Below the pieces are notes generated by a model. That model was not told the DNA's origin, did not search any database, and was given only the letters and a program-made list of their open reading frames with translations. Both the position numbers and the translations under genes were made by a program. DNA of 64,000 nucleotides from Jacaranda mimosifolia (taxonomy: Eukaryota > Streptophyta > Magnoliopsida > Lamiales > Bignoniaceae). Shown in pieces: positions 34,912 to 47,900 of this stretch; the first letter of the stretch is position 1; each line of letters begins with the position of its first letter. The stretch spans positions 62,001-126,000 of the forward strand of contig CM032123.1 of assembly GCA_018894105.1 (NCBI GenBank), read 5' to 3'.

Positions 34912-35436
34912 GATTTCTGACAGGTTTGAAGATGACTGATTTCAAAACAGTTAATCGCGGCTGGATTATTGTGGCTTATAATTTGTCTGTAATTTTCACT
35001 TTTCCTTTCTGTATTTCCTATTTGTTCTCGTACTCCATTAATTTCATTCTCTCCATGTCTGCAACTTTTGCTTCTGATGGATTCATTTTAAGACAGATGG
35101 TCCATTCTTATACCTAATCTTATTTATGAAAGTTAAATTTGTTTTGTATCATGTAGTATGATTGTATTTCAATTTTCTTTACCTTTATTACATTAGAGAC
35201 TTGTGAATTTATTTTATGGAGTAAAATTAGCGGCAAGAAGGATTATACAAGTAAACCAATAACAGGAAAGATAACAATTTTAGCACAGGTGAAAATCTAC
35301 TGTCCTTCATGCAATTTAATTTCTGCTCACACAAGTTGCTTCTAGACAATCTAATGAACTTTGCAGATCTGAGAAAGAGGAAGGTACAGTAATTTCACAT
35401 GAAGATTGAGAATTGCCACACTTCACTGAAGCAGTA
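34912..35436. other. Shared 3' flank of two convergent GDSL genes
   Basis: About 525 bases between the two stop codons. It must hold both 3' UTRs. No other feature seen. Confidence 0.6.
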
Positions 35437-37518
35437 TCAAAGATTGGCAAGTTGCTCTATGTTTATGGGATAAACAACATCCGTGTTTCCATTAAAAGCT
35501 TTCTGTCCAAACAAGACGTTTACAGCTTCTGTTGGGTGGAATGCATCCCAGAATATGTACAGATTCCTGTCTGGACATGGTGTCTGGAATGGCAGACAAG
35601 TGATCTGTCCTCTGTTCCTCCCAATGCCACAGCACCCCCGGTTTACCACGCTAAATCCTGTAGAAGTTTACAAATAAAAAGAATGACTTGCCAAAATGTT
35701 TCAAATTTGAGCAAATTCTAGATAAAAAGATTAGAGAACATGAGTGAATCCGATTACCATGTGATTCAGCATTGGCAAGGAGATCTCGAAACATATTTCG
35801 AATGTCAATGTAAGAAAATCTGGAACCCGGAAGATTAGCACTAAGGTTGTTAATCATGGTCTTTGTGTTTGTATTAAATGGTAGAACAAGTTGGTTGACT
35901 TCCTCTGAGCATAAGCTGTTGCTGCTTTGTGCTAGGATGCTGGGAATACAACCCATTTTTCCAAGCCCTGATATCACAAATTTCCTAGCTCCAAGATTGT
36001 AAAGCCTCTGCAATATTTTTTTCAAAATAAAAACGAGATTATCATTTAAAAAGATGTGTATTTATTTGGATGCAGTGTCAATATGAGCAGCATCATACAG
36101 TAAGTTGCTGGGAATATTGCTGAACCAAGAGATCTGCATATTGTTGAGCATTGTACTGATATTTTGTGTCATAATTTGGCATGAGATAATTGTTGAGGTA
36201 GTCATTACTGCCCATCCCAACAAAGAAAATGCACTTAGCCAGAGCCTGTGCTACATCTGGTGCGCCAAGACTGTCTGTGATTTGATCAAGAGTATTCTCA
36301 AAGTTTTTGATTTGCTGGTTAAACGGAATGCGACCAACCTGTACACAGTCAATAGCCCCAATAAAATTCAGTATTTTACTTTTGTTGGACAGTGCAAGAT
36401 CGCTTTCTAGTTGTCAAAATCAGCAATATGAACTGTTGGAAAAAAATGCAACAAGTCTACTCTTCAAAGCACTGTCTGTTGACCATAGAAATGGCTGACA
36501 GACAACTCTAACAAGGTTGTTAGGGCGTCCAATTCTATTTGTAAATTGTAATTTTGCAAGAAATTTAGAATCAATGCAGAAGCATTCACCATTAATGAAC
36601 TCATCATACACCTCACATCTAAGAGATTCTGCTGTTGTACGTATAATGTTACAGAGAGAGAAGTCCTTTCAAGTACATGATGAAGCTCTTGACCAACTTT
36701 TTCAAGTAGATATAAACAGTCATGTCAGAAAGTTAAACTTACAAAATTCCTGCCTGTAATGTCAAGGATACCAGCAGCAGCAGAGGCATAATTAACTCCA
36801 TATCGCATTTGATCACCAGAAGCCTCAGAGTAAGCAGGAATCAGTGGTAGTCCAAGCAATTCAGCTGCATGTGTATCTCACAAAAATATTAGCTATGAGA
36901 CTCTTTGAGAGGAAAAAAATAAAATAAAGGACTAAGGGTAGTAAAATCAAATACGAAGACATCAACTATGATAATGCAGATGTCCATCTAGTTTTCATTA
37001 GATCTACAAACCATTCTTTATTGTTCTACTCCTGGGATATATTCAAAATCCAAATTTTGCGAATTACCAAAAATCTGCCTCTTTCTGTCCCAAAGGAAAA
37101 AGGAACATCTCATGCAAATTAAAGACATAAAGAAGCCACAGGAAAAAGAAAATCGAGCTAACAACAAATAAGATAAACAAAATCATGTCAAGAAGAAGTC
37201 TTTTCTCAGATCTTTTTACGTACCAATTGTATCAACCATGGTGTAACCATTGGAGAAGCGTCCAGTGGGGCCGCCATTGAAATCAATGCCATAAGGAAAA
37301 TAGTTGGCTTTAGCAAAAGAAGGCAAGTTATTATTGTTGCCATTGTCTATCAGAGAGTCACCAAAAATAAACATAGCAGGCACTAGTTCTCTCCTCTTTT
37401 CACTAACTGCAGGCGCAAAAGCATCTTCTTGACCCCTCCCAAGACTTGCATTGTTTGCACTTAACACCAAGAAAACCAAACAAAGCCCACAAAACCTCAA
37501 GTTCAGTTTACCAGCCAT
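35437..37518 (-). CDS. GDSL esterase/lipase (secreted), minus strand
   Basis: Paralog of the neighbouring gene. Five exons, in transcript order 37518-37224, 36864-36743, 36338-36099, 36007-35758 and 35657-35437, join to 375 residues. A signal peptide (about 1-26, MAGKLNLRFCGL then a Leu/Val core) and a polar stretch precede FIFGDSLIDNGNNNN (nucleophile Ser55). GSND is at 182-185 and DAFHP gives Asp340 and His343. The C-terminus YPINIEQLANL matches YPINIQQLSML of the partner. Exon phases (1,0,0,1) are identical to the partner's although exon lengths differ slightly, indicating an old inverted duplication. No defect seen. The substrate is unknown. Confidence 0.94.
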
Positions 37519-39404
37519 TTCTCTCAGTGTGTGTGAGAGTTGAGGCTTGACTGGGGGGGGGGGGGGGGGGTTTATGGAGGGTGGCAGAAGGTTTAATAGG
37601 CGGAGGAAGGCGGTGGTTAAGGAGGAGTAAATGAGTTCACCTGTAAGGCGGGTGTCTCATTGTAGTAAATACATGCAATAAGTTGTGAGGGCTTTGGTAT
37701 TTCTTTTTTCCCCACTTCTTTAATGATTGATTAGTGATTCTCAAACTATGCTATCATGGTTTCAGATTGTATGAATTTTTTAGGTAATTTCACAAATTAT
37801 TTTTGCACCAGAGCAATTGAAAGTAGACTTTTATGAGGAATAAATAAGCAGGTAAATACAGTTAGCCCCCATGAGTGGCAGAAGATTTCAAGAACGTGCC
37901 TTTGGGTTTTTCTGAAGATAGAGGAACAAGGTACTAACTTGCAGCCCCACGAATTAAGCTTTGAAATAAGAAAACAAGTAGAGAGTATACTAGCATATGC
38001 GATAAATCAAATGTCTTGCAGGCAGAAAAATATGAAAGATGAAGGAGAAAAAGACTGATAGGCTGTCGTTGGCGGCTTCATTGACTTACATTAAATCGGT
38101 TCGCAACAGTAAAACAATCTCATCACTCTTTCCTAGAAAAACAAAGTTCCTTCTACTGCCAGCGCTCAGAAATGGATAATTTTCCAATGTTTTGCGTTGT
38201 GTGGGACAGTTGAGATGGTTGCCAAGCATTTATCGCACCCCTCCCAACTCATAAGAATTTTCAATAAATCCAGATTTAGGAAAAATGTCTATCTTGATGA
38301 CTGTATAATTACATTACAAAGGAGATTGCTCAATGCTATAAAAAGAATCGCAGACAACAGTTAAGGCTTCATAATTTCATTGTGAGTGTTGACGATGATA
38401 AGTTTTATTTTCTCATGCACACCTGTACCTCTACCTGCCGGTAAGGCAAAACATACATGATGATGATGTACCGATCCAGCAGAAGTTTTAGAGATAAGGC
38501 TGCTCGAGCAAAATTGCTCCTTTGAAACTTAGTCCATTTCGGAAAGCAACATTAATACAGCACATATGCTTATAGCTAGAACCCATCAAGCTCCCTTGGT
38601 GTGGTGATGCCAAACCAACACATTTAAGGCAATATTCTGGGGTTGATGCAGAAGCTTCCAAGACCAAAAATTATATTCTGAACAAAGAGGAAAAAAAGCG
38701 TACGAGTAAAATATAATCAGAAAGTTATGGAAATTACATGGACCCCTACTTGACCGATTTCCTTTACCTTAACACGTTTGTACATATTCTATGAGCAGAA
38801 GTCGTGGCCCTAATTAAGATTAATAAGATAAATATAAATTTCAAAACTGGGCGGCATTTGTTGCCTCTTCGTTCCCTGGATTTTTCAGTAATATATTTAC
38901 TCACAAATGAAAATTTATACTGTTTTAGTCATTTTTTGCATTTGAAGTTGAGGAAAGCTCAACATAAGTTTCGTTCTGCATATGTTGGTGTCATTAATCT
39001 AGTTAATTTATTTAGGAACTAAATGTGTTTTTGCCACAGTTTTCCTTATCCCCAACATGAAGTTCTGCTTCCTTTAGTGAGCAAGCCTATTATCAATCCC
39101 CATGCACAAGCAAATGAAAGATGAGATATGAAGAAAAGAACAAGGAGAGGGCTTAAGGGCTTGCTGAAGAGAGAGCTCAATTCTGAAATTAACATGTTAT
39201 CCGGAAGTGTTTCAAAACCCTGATATGCCTACCAGGACAGTATGCCATGTAGCAAAACCATAAACTGTAAAGACAATACAAAATTGAAATGCTGTTTTGA
39301 CAACACTTGTGTTAGATCAAGGGAAGGATAATTCACAAAATTGGGGGGCCAAAACTAAGATAAGCTAAAATTTTGAGGAAGCCGTTTGAATGCAAGCTGT
39401 ATCT
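37519..39404. other. Intergenic DNA between GDSL and EF1B-gamma genes
   Basis: Upstream region of the minus-strand GDSL gene on the left, 3' UTR of EF1B-gamma on the right (about 39200-39404). A TATA-like CTATTAAACC on the minus strand lies near 37600. No further gene seen. Confidence 0.5.
37555..37571. repeat. Poly(G) tract in the GDSL leader/promoter
   Basis: A run of about 17 G lies some 36 bases upstream of the minus-strand GDSL start codon, so it reads as poly(C) in the transcript. Its length is likely to be unreliable in sequencing. Confidence 0.85.
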
Positions 39405-42400
39405 TCACTTGAAGCACTTGGCATCTAAGAGAGGCTCGCCCTCAAAAGGCTCAGCATCTTCAATCATCTGATTGACACGCTCCTTCTGAGCTTCATTGTT
39501 GATATCTACCTTAGTCCAATCATACAGCTCCATATCGTAACACTCATCAAGAACAAACTGAGGAATTTTGGTCCCTCGGAAGAGCCACAGCCCCTTTACC
39601 TTATACGGTGCCTCAGACCCAATAACCAACATCTTCCCAAATGCATACTTGCGTGCCAAATCCATTCGTTGCAGAAAACCACTCACCTTGTTCAAAGTAA
39701 CAAATGAGACTGTGTTTTCATCATTGTATTTGTAGTCGCAGAACCAAAGGGAGTAACCCTCAGGATCATACATGTCCCAAAATCCTGCAAAGCATGCGTC
39801 TCATAAGTAAAAAATAATCAAATGGTAGGTCCCATAAATTAAATAAGCATACGCCCTGGTGACCATATCCCAATTATGACAAATTCATATCAAAACTTAC
39901 ATAATACTCCTTTTCAAATTAAGAACATGCTGAACTAGCAGCCATTATAGAATTACACTGTTGATTGGTTGAAAGTGATTACCTTTGACGGCAACCTCAT
40001 GGAAGTTCGTCTTGGTGTTAGAGTAGAGCCTCTTCCATTCATCTAGTATCATCTTACTAGGAGGCAAAAGATCCAAAGGATTCTTTGCCTTCGGTTTGGG
40101 TGCTTCTTCATCCTCTGGTACTTCTTTGGGTTTTACTTCTTTCTTAACCTCCTTCGGTTCCTCCTTTGGCTTGGGTTTCGCAGGTTCTTTTGGCTGTGCA
40201 GGTTTTTTGGATGCAACAGGTGGAATTGATTCCGCTTGTTTAACATCACCCAATATCTTCTTGAAAATTGGCTGATTGACCAAGGTCCAAAAGTATCTCT
40301 CCACATGTGGGAATTGCGAGGTAAAGCTCTTGGTCATGATTCCCTTAAATCCAATACTCAGGTTACAAGTCATAACAATGTCAGCAAGTGTGACTCCATG
40401 TCCAACCAAGTATGTGTTAGAGGCAAGATGGGCGTTCAGCGCTTCCAAAGCTCTCTTTAGTGCAGCAATTCCAACCTCCTCAGCCTGCATATAATAGGTT
40501 TTTTTTTTTTTTAAAAAAAAAAAAATGGATTTTGGGTAACAATGCCCATTGTTTTAAAGTTTGAGTGAACCAGAAATGTATATAGGTTCAAAAGGCCAGT
40601 TGGGAGCTTGACATACCGGAGGAAGATAAAGACCATAACCAAGTCGTGGGTACAACCACCGGCCTATACTAACATCAATCTCAGTAGAAGCAAAATCAAT
40701 CCATTGCTCAATATGCCCCTGTGAAATCCAATAAACAAAGACAAGATAATTTATTCAAGATGTCACTAGAGCTTGTGAAGATAACATTCATGCAATCAAT
40801 AAAATAAGACATGAGTTATTCTATCTGAAGCAATCAAACATTAATCACTTACATAATCAATCAAGGAAGAGCCATAGAGGGGGTTATCAGACTTCAATCG
40901 AGCCACTGCATAAAGTAAACAAGAAAACATGTCAGAGCAGAGTCCTAGACCTGGCAATTGGGTACCCGTGGGTAACCCAATCACGGGTAACAACGGGTTG
41001 GGGGTAAATTTACCCGTTTTTTATTGGGTACGAAGTAGGGGACCCGTTACCCATCCTCACGGGTAACGGGTAACCCGTGGGTACCCAATTTTTATTTTTT
41101 TTATTTTTTTTATTTTTTTATATTTAGAGGTAAATTAATATCCAACTTGTGACTTACATGATGTTGCTCAAATTTTAACTAAATAAAACTCAAACAACGA
41201 AAACAAACTAAAAATTTCAAATATTAAATTGAACAAATACCTAAAGTACATTAATAATATTGTAGTTTAACACTTACATCTTAAATATTCAAAGTCTACC
41301 AAATTTAAAGTACATTACATTCAAAAGTTCAAATTTAAATCCATTACATGCCAAAAGTTTTTTGAATTGAAAGTTTAAATATCAGTCGAACATTGTTGTC
41401 CTTGTAGAAAAAGATGTTGCATCCATGTTTTTGGGAAGGGATTTTTGTTATTTAGAATTTTATTTTATGATATAATTTTTAATTTAATTTGTTATAAATA
41501 TAAAATATTTATATGTAAATATATATTATATAAAATAATAAAAAAATATATTTATAAATACGGGTAACCCGCGGGTACCCACGGGCCGGGCCAAAAAGCA
41601 GCGGGTAAATTGGGTACGGGTAAAATTACCCGTAATTTTTTGGGTTGGAAAAACAAGACCCATTACCCGTAATTTTTTGGGTACCCGCGGGTACCCACGG
41701 GTACGGGTAAAATTTTGCCAGGTCTAGAGCAGACCACAACACAGAATCAAGGAACAAAATTAAGCAGAAGTGTTGGTACCATAGCGTGCAATGGCATTGC
41801 TTTCAAATATTGGGCCATCAGGTGTTTCAAGCACAGGAACCTACAAAAAGGACTTGAAAATCAGGAATACAGGAAAGATTTAGCACAATCAGTAAATTTT
41901 CTTGACATATTATATCATACCTTTCCTATAGGATTCATCTTTAGGAATTCTGGTGTCTTATTTGATACACCCATCTCAAAATCCTTTGCCAATTCAACCT
42001 TTACACCACTATATTCTGCAGCAATAATTGCCTTGAGGGCATTTTTGTTTGTACTAGAGGCATGCAAAACCTGTATAGAAGTACAAATAAGGTCAGCAAC
42101 CTAGATGAATACATAAAGAGGGCAGATACATGTATCTCAAGCCCAAGCATGCCAAAGACTAAAGTATTATGCTAATTATTCTACTAGTGACAAAAACAGA
42201 GAGATTCTTTGCACTTAATACTGATGACAACTCCGAGCTTGGTGAGAGAAATCCCAATTGTAAGTGGTTGATTGACTGATTAACTTCCGAAAAAATATGT
42301 TTGGACCTTAAGATACACTCATACCGCATCCTAAAAATCTTAAGGACTACTGTCTCACCATGACTCATCCAGTCATAAGCCTAGCCGAAGAAAACCCAAA

Positions 42401-42800
42401 GACACAAAACAAAAAAGTGTGATTAATCTAAGATAAATAAACGAGTGTCACAAGATGCAAAATTTCAGCAATACACAGGACTAACGTTTGTATCAAGTTG
42501 CAGCCATAATACTGGGTTACTGTAGTGTATCTTGTAAACATGATATCAAATTCCGACCAAAATTAAAAATATCAATCACCAATTAAACCAGCACCAATCC
42601 AATTTCCAATGCAACAACCAAGAAAAAAAAAACTTCAATTATCAAAACTAAACAAACTAAAACGCAAATTCCTAGATTAGGACTTGATCGAGTTTTCAAA
42701 TCAACCAATCAAAAGTTCAGTGCTTTACAGATCTGCTACAAACATCACAAAAAATCCTTTAAGAAAAATCCAGGGGAAGAGGCAAACTCACCAGAGCCAT
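39405..42800 (-). CDS. EF1G: Elongation factor 1B-gamma (eEF1Bγ)
   Basis: Structural subunit of the eEF1B guanine-nucleotide exchange complex, which reloads eEF1A with GTP in translation. Seven coding exons, in transcript order 42800-42792, 42070-41921, 41840-41780, 40905-40853, 40718-40617, 40484-39983 and 39784-39405, join to 418 residues, the normal plant length. The first coding exon is only 9 bases (ATG GCT CTG). A glutathione-transferase-like N-terminal region covers about 1-215 (ALVLHASS, then NPIGKVPVLETPDGPIFES). A Lys/Pro/Glu-rich linker (216-260) leads into the conserved C-terminal EF1G domain (about 260-418, DEWKRLYSNT, GFWDMYDPEGYS, GKMLVIG, ending DAKCFK). A 5' UTR intron is likely at 43022-42827. 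Intron 3 of the coding region carries a ~0.8 kb transposon. No coding defect seen. Confidence 0.96.
40944..41727. mobile_element. hAT-like element with GGGTACCC/GGGTAACCC ends, in an EF1B-gamma intron
   Basis: Terminal inverted repeats read tagacctggcaa at the left (40946) and ttttgccaggtcta at the right (to 41726). Subterminal DNA is packed with GGGTAACCCG and GGGTACCC words, while the centre is AT-rich and non-coding. Flanking gagcagag (about 40935-40942) and gagcagac (41727-41734) match at 7 of 8 bases, as expected of an 8-bp hAT duplication. It sits between coding exons 3 and 4 of EF1B-gamma, and the exons remain intact. Confidence 0.7.
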
Positions 42801-44221
42801 GGCTTCACAAGATCAAAATTTTCACTCTGCGAAACACCAAAAACCTGAAAACTCAACGATAAAAAAGATATATTTCTTTAATCATCAGAAAGAAATATTT
42901 TCTTAATCATCAGAAAATTAGCAAACGCCAATCCCTGATGCCAAAAGAGCACTTAAATTGCAAATGTAAAGAATGAAAAATAACAATGAAAAGATCTGCA
43001 GAGAAGAAGTAGAATGGTTTACCAACAGAGCAAAAGAAGCAGAGTAAAAATGATGACTGACGGGTGTAAGTCCGGGGAGGTTTAGGGTTTCTCGTGGTGA
43101 CTATTTATAGTTTGTCAATTGATGATTAATTTGTAGGGGTACCAATTTGAATAACAGAACATGCGAATTGCTTTACTTTTTGAAGGGCAATTTAGGGATT
43201 TAACTAGGCAGAAGTTTTCCATTGTTTCAAGAATTCTTTTTGAATCAACGGATAAAAAATAATAATAAAAAAAAAATAGAGATGACATCATTGTCCGGTA
43301 TGCTAAAATATAAAAAATTATTTTACTTATAATTAAAAATATTTTTGTTGAGAAAATGTAAAAACCTAACATGGGAATTATTATATGAATGCCATGTCAA
43401 GTAGGAAGATACGTATATGTACTACAAAATTCTCTTTGTAATCAATTATCAATGAATAAATAAATCAAATACAAATGAAGATTTAATGAATTTGGAAAAA
43501 TAGGTTAACGTTAATGCTGAAACTTCTTCAATATTTGTAGAAAGGTCGAATTCTAATAATTGCTAACGGTTCTTATTCTTTTCCCCACAAGTCTTTTAAT
43601 TGCAGATAACCACGGTGAACTTGCTACCAAGAGAGGCATCTAAACATTGGGAGCATAACAAGAATTTAAGAAGAAGAGAGATGAGTGAAATCAGAATTGT
43701 CTCAGAAATACATGCCTTTTTCTATTTATTTGCGCTTGTATTAATTACAAGCTGGCTTGTGAAACAAAATAATTAGCAATTGGCCCGCCCTTTATATATA
43801 TGGTACTAATTCAATTGTCTTTTGAAACTTTTTGAGCACAATATTATAATAACCAATTTAAGGTCCAACTACGTGATATTAATTAAGTAAGATTAATAGG
43901 GCTTGCAATTAACACTACTACTTTTCTGTATACAATTTAATATACATGCAGGCTGCACCATAACATTATTTATTTATTTGCATTTGCAAAGAAGAACCAA
44001 TTAGCTAGTTATATACATAGCCAACAACATTTGCACATGCATGTGTGCATATAGTATTTAAATATATATTACAACTTACAAGTAGTGGTTTAGTTTTATA
44101 TAACTCTCTTGGCTTCGTTCTGCCAAGTGCTAATTCCTTCCTTCTCTTCTCTTCACTTGCATTAAGACTTAAGAGAATGAGGATTGAGGAGTTTGTACTT
44201 GTCACTATATGTATGTATCAA
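42801..44221. other. EF1B-gamma leader and upstream intergenic DNA
   Basis: 42801-43075 is the inferred 5' UTR with a probable intron (minus-strand donor GTAAAC at 43022, acceptor TTTCGCAG ending at 42827). The rest up to the hAT-like element is AT-rich with no gene seen. Confidence 0.5.
43081..43110 (-). promoter_or_regulatory. Core promoter of EF1B-gamma: TATA box and telo box
   Basis: On the minus strand CTATAAATAG (43110-43101) is followed about 10 bases later by AAACCCTAAA (43090-43081). The telo box AAACCCTAA is known from promoters of plant eEF1A and ribosomal protein genes, where it acts with other elements in dividing cells. Its place close to the expected transcription start fits that class. 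Confidence 0.6.
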
Positions 44222-44907
44222 CAGGGCTGTCAACGGGTCGGATTTGGATCGGATCTGCCATATTCGAATCCGAATTCTATTAACAAAAGTTATATCCGAA
44301 TTCAATCCGAAATCCGATAGGATCTTTGTTAATTAGTATCATATCCGAATCCGATGGATATCCGAAATTCGATTAAAAAATCCGACCCGATTTTTATTTT
44401 TTTTTCTTTTTTTTTTCCTTTTAAATTTTATATAAATATTGTATTTATAAAGTAAATATATGTCATATTTAAATTTTTAACAACTTTGTATTATATATTA
44501 GTCAAAAAGTTAAATATTTGAATACTAAACTCATTTTTCATATTATATTAATATACAGATAAACTATTATATGTTACTATATTTGATATTTTATCAATAT
44601 CCCTCTTATTTTTTAGGTTAAAAACTCAATATTAATAGTATAATATAGATATTAGGTCAATATAATATATAGATTTTATTTTAAAATATTTATTAATATT
44701 ATATATAAGAGTTTTAATTTAATAAAAAATATTAAGATTCGGATTCGAATCTTTAATGGATCGGATTGCTTAATTCCATATACAATCCACTTATTTCGGA
44801 TTTTAAATATTTATAATCGGATCTGATTCATCGGACATTTTAATCGGATAAAAATTTTAAAATTCGGATTCGAATTCGGATTAAAATCCGATCCATTGAC
44901 GGCCCTA
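44222..44907. mobile_element. hAT-like short inverted-repeat element, copy D (best-preserved ends)
   Basis: Opposite orientation to copies A and C. The left end CAGGGCTGTCAACGGGTCGG and the right end CCATTGACGGCCCTA form terminal inverted repeats of about 12 bases. Dense GGATCGGAT/TCGAATCCGA words fill the subterminal zones and the centre is AT-rich. A CAGGG terminus is typical of hAT elements. The surrounding atgtat repeats are not placed well enough to claim a target duplication. Non-coding. Confidence 0.75.
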
Positions 44908-47900
44908 CTAATGTATGGGTGTGCCGTGTGCGTGCTGTTTGCATTGGGCTGCTGCACCTGGTGGGCAACAGGTAACTGGGATTGGTACCCAAAAAGAAAT
45001 GGATTTTGCGTTGGGCTGCTCATTAAGCTATTGGACAGAAATCCAATATACATTGGGTTTCGGGCCTGTCCTAAAGTGTATACATTGAGCTCAAATGTAG
45101 TTGCTCGATCAGTCGATGTCGATCGTTTGGGTTTAGGATTAAGTGCACTAACTCAAAACAGATTTCTCTTGTCTTCTCCCATGCATATTAACAATCTCAT
45201 TCTTTACTTTTACTTTATTCTCCAATCTTCATTCAGAAATATTCGATTAGAACTATATACTTTCGGTTTTTTTTTTTTTTTTGTTTTTGGTGAGTAATAA
45301 TTAATTATATACTTTATATGAAATTATATATATAATTAAATGGTTGTATCGAATATATATTTATTTGAAAATAAATTAATTCAGAATCACGTGAATGGAG
45401 TTAAAGATGAAAATGATGTTGAAAACATTTATAGTCGTTAAATAATAAGAGTCCAAATTGGGACCACAATTTAAATTTCATTCCTTTGTAGGAAATAAAC
45501 TTACATTTAGAAATTGGGAAAAAGCAGTCTCTTTTTCATTTCCTCACAGCACCCCATGCACTTCCTTGTTATCAACTTTTGAAAATGACAATCACATAAA
45601 TTTCCATTCATGACCCTAAATTAATTATGCAACGCTTGACTAGAGAACCTAATTGTCAAGTTCAACTTGTCAAGTTTCAACGTTCTTCCTTCAATTCCTC
45701 CTCCGATCCCTCGTACGTACGTTTCATCCCTTGTACTTAATTAATTTTCTAGCTATACACTAACCTAATTAATCTAATTGATGGTTCAAATTGGCTTACA
45801 AACCACTAACTTAATTTAATAGTTGTTATCTAATGGTACACATGCTGAGAATGAACATATTTGAGATCAATATTTAAAATAGAATTCAAATGTAAAATTA
45901 AGTCTAGGCCAACCCTTTGGGTTAATTGGAGGCTAATTAATTTATTTGATTCTTCTAGATAGAATTGTTAGGGATGTATATATATATATGAAGGTTCAAA
46001 TATTCTTGATTATGAGAGTACATGTGCCTATATATTAAGATTAAGATTAAGAATAAGAATTAACCAATGAGTAATGAATGATTAAATTAATATAGTAGTT
46101 TGATTTGAATTACTAAACCTAGTGGTCATATGATAAACTAGAGATCCAGTTATTGAAATAATGATCATGACTGCATGCTGACAACTACTTAATTATATTA
46201 TATATGTTTGCATACTTTTGTTAAGAGCTTAATTTATCATTTGCTATTGTGTTAATTTCACTTATTGGGATGTTATTTATCTTAGTTTATTAAAAGATAT
46301 AAGGGGCTTTTCTTGTCACATTGTTCCTTTTTCTTCCATGTCGATTGCTAGTAATCTTCTTCTATGATTGCTTAAAATCGAAACAGATCATATGCTAATC
46401 ATAGTTAATTTTCTTTTTATGAGGTGTTAATCTTCAAAATATTTTAGCACAACTGGTCCAATCATCGCAAGAAATATGTCAGCTGGTATATATATATTTT
46501 CTTAGCTTATTTTATTTTTGCTGAAATAAAGAAATAATTCATAGAATGATATTTTGAGGCAAACAAGATGTTCCAACCAGCTAGTCTTGTTACAAAATTA
46601 TCAACATCATTGTTATGCTAATTCTCTCTCGTTTTCACATTCTTAGGTTGATGTTAGTCTCTCCTAACTATACTACATATTTTTATCATGTTACCTGATG
46701 TTTATAAGAAAACTCTTGACCGTAAGAAAATTTTCTAAACTATGCATTACTAGTTCATATATAGGTATTTATTGTTGTGGGATCCACATCTAAAATAATA
46801 CAAATTTGATATGCATACGTAACTTAAATAAAGATTCAATATCGAAAATTGTTACTATGAATTTTATGGTAATTACCAATGAAATTCTTTTATTCTATTT
46901 TTATATAAAACGTACTCAACTAATGTTTTAAATTTGGCTCTACTTTATTACTATAATTTGTTTGTAGTACTTTGTTCACACCACAATGAAACTTGTCCTT
47001 TGTATACTCCTATTTTTTCTCTTACTATAATGAATCAAGGCATCAATGACGGGATCAACAAATACAAATTGAAAATATGTTCTCAATGTTAATTATTAAA
47101 ATTATGCTGTATATTAGCTAACAATCATGAACCTTCGTGCATGCCAAAGATAAAATTGCTCATAGTAAGAATGTGAAGTGGGCAAACTCACAGTTCTATT
47201 GTTTTCTTCGAACAACATCCAAACGTGATACGAGAAAAGTACAAATTTCAAAATTTGGAGTTGCCAAGATTCTTCAAAACCAATAAGATTTTCTTTAATA
47301 AAAAATTGACGACATTCAAAAAAGAAAAAGAAAAAGAAAAAACTGAAGATTATTTTTTCCCTAATTATATTTAGCAATCTCCAAAAGAAAAAATACTCAA
47401 GTATTAAAGATTTTGAACCCTTCAAGGAGGCATAGAACATTACAACCCCGAAAAAAGTCAATTTAGAGTTTTCACTGATTTATTTCTTATGTCAAAAGGG
47501 CTGGAGATTACTACTATATATATATATATATATATACACTTCAATTCTAAGCAAGTGCAAGAAGTAATATTACATTTTTTCTTTTTTTCTTTTTTTTGAA
47601 ATGTTTATAGAAATTCAGGCATGTTTACCGTGCCTTTGTCTTTATTTTCAAGTTCACAAATGAAGAGTTGAATTAAGTTAAGATAAGATTTATTGACTAG
47701 TGCTGCACTTTGCATTGAAAGAAGCCCACGTAACAATGGAACATAACCATTCTGTTTTGCCTTTTATGGCAGAAGGAAAATACTAATTAACTATATACCC
47801 ATTGAAATTTTCCAAGGAAAATAACAAAGCTAGCAAACACAGAAAAATCACAGGAAGAAATAGCAGTAATTAATGTTACACGCATCACTTTTTGGCTCAA

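Noticed and set aside
37555..37571. Poly(G) run as a possible G-quadruplex
   Set aside because: A single homopolymer of uncertain length could form one, but nothing else supports a function and it may be a sequencing artefact.
44213..44918. atgtat direct repeats flanking the hAT-like copy D
   Set aside because: They do not sit flush with the terminal inverted repeats, so I do not call them a target-site duplication.
44896..45297. 133-codon plus-strand open frame after the hAT-like element
   Set aside because: Starts at the transposon end, composition is not protein-like, no conserved motif and no supporting promoter.
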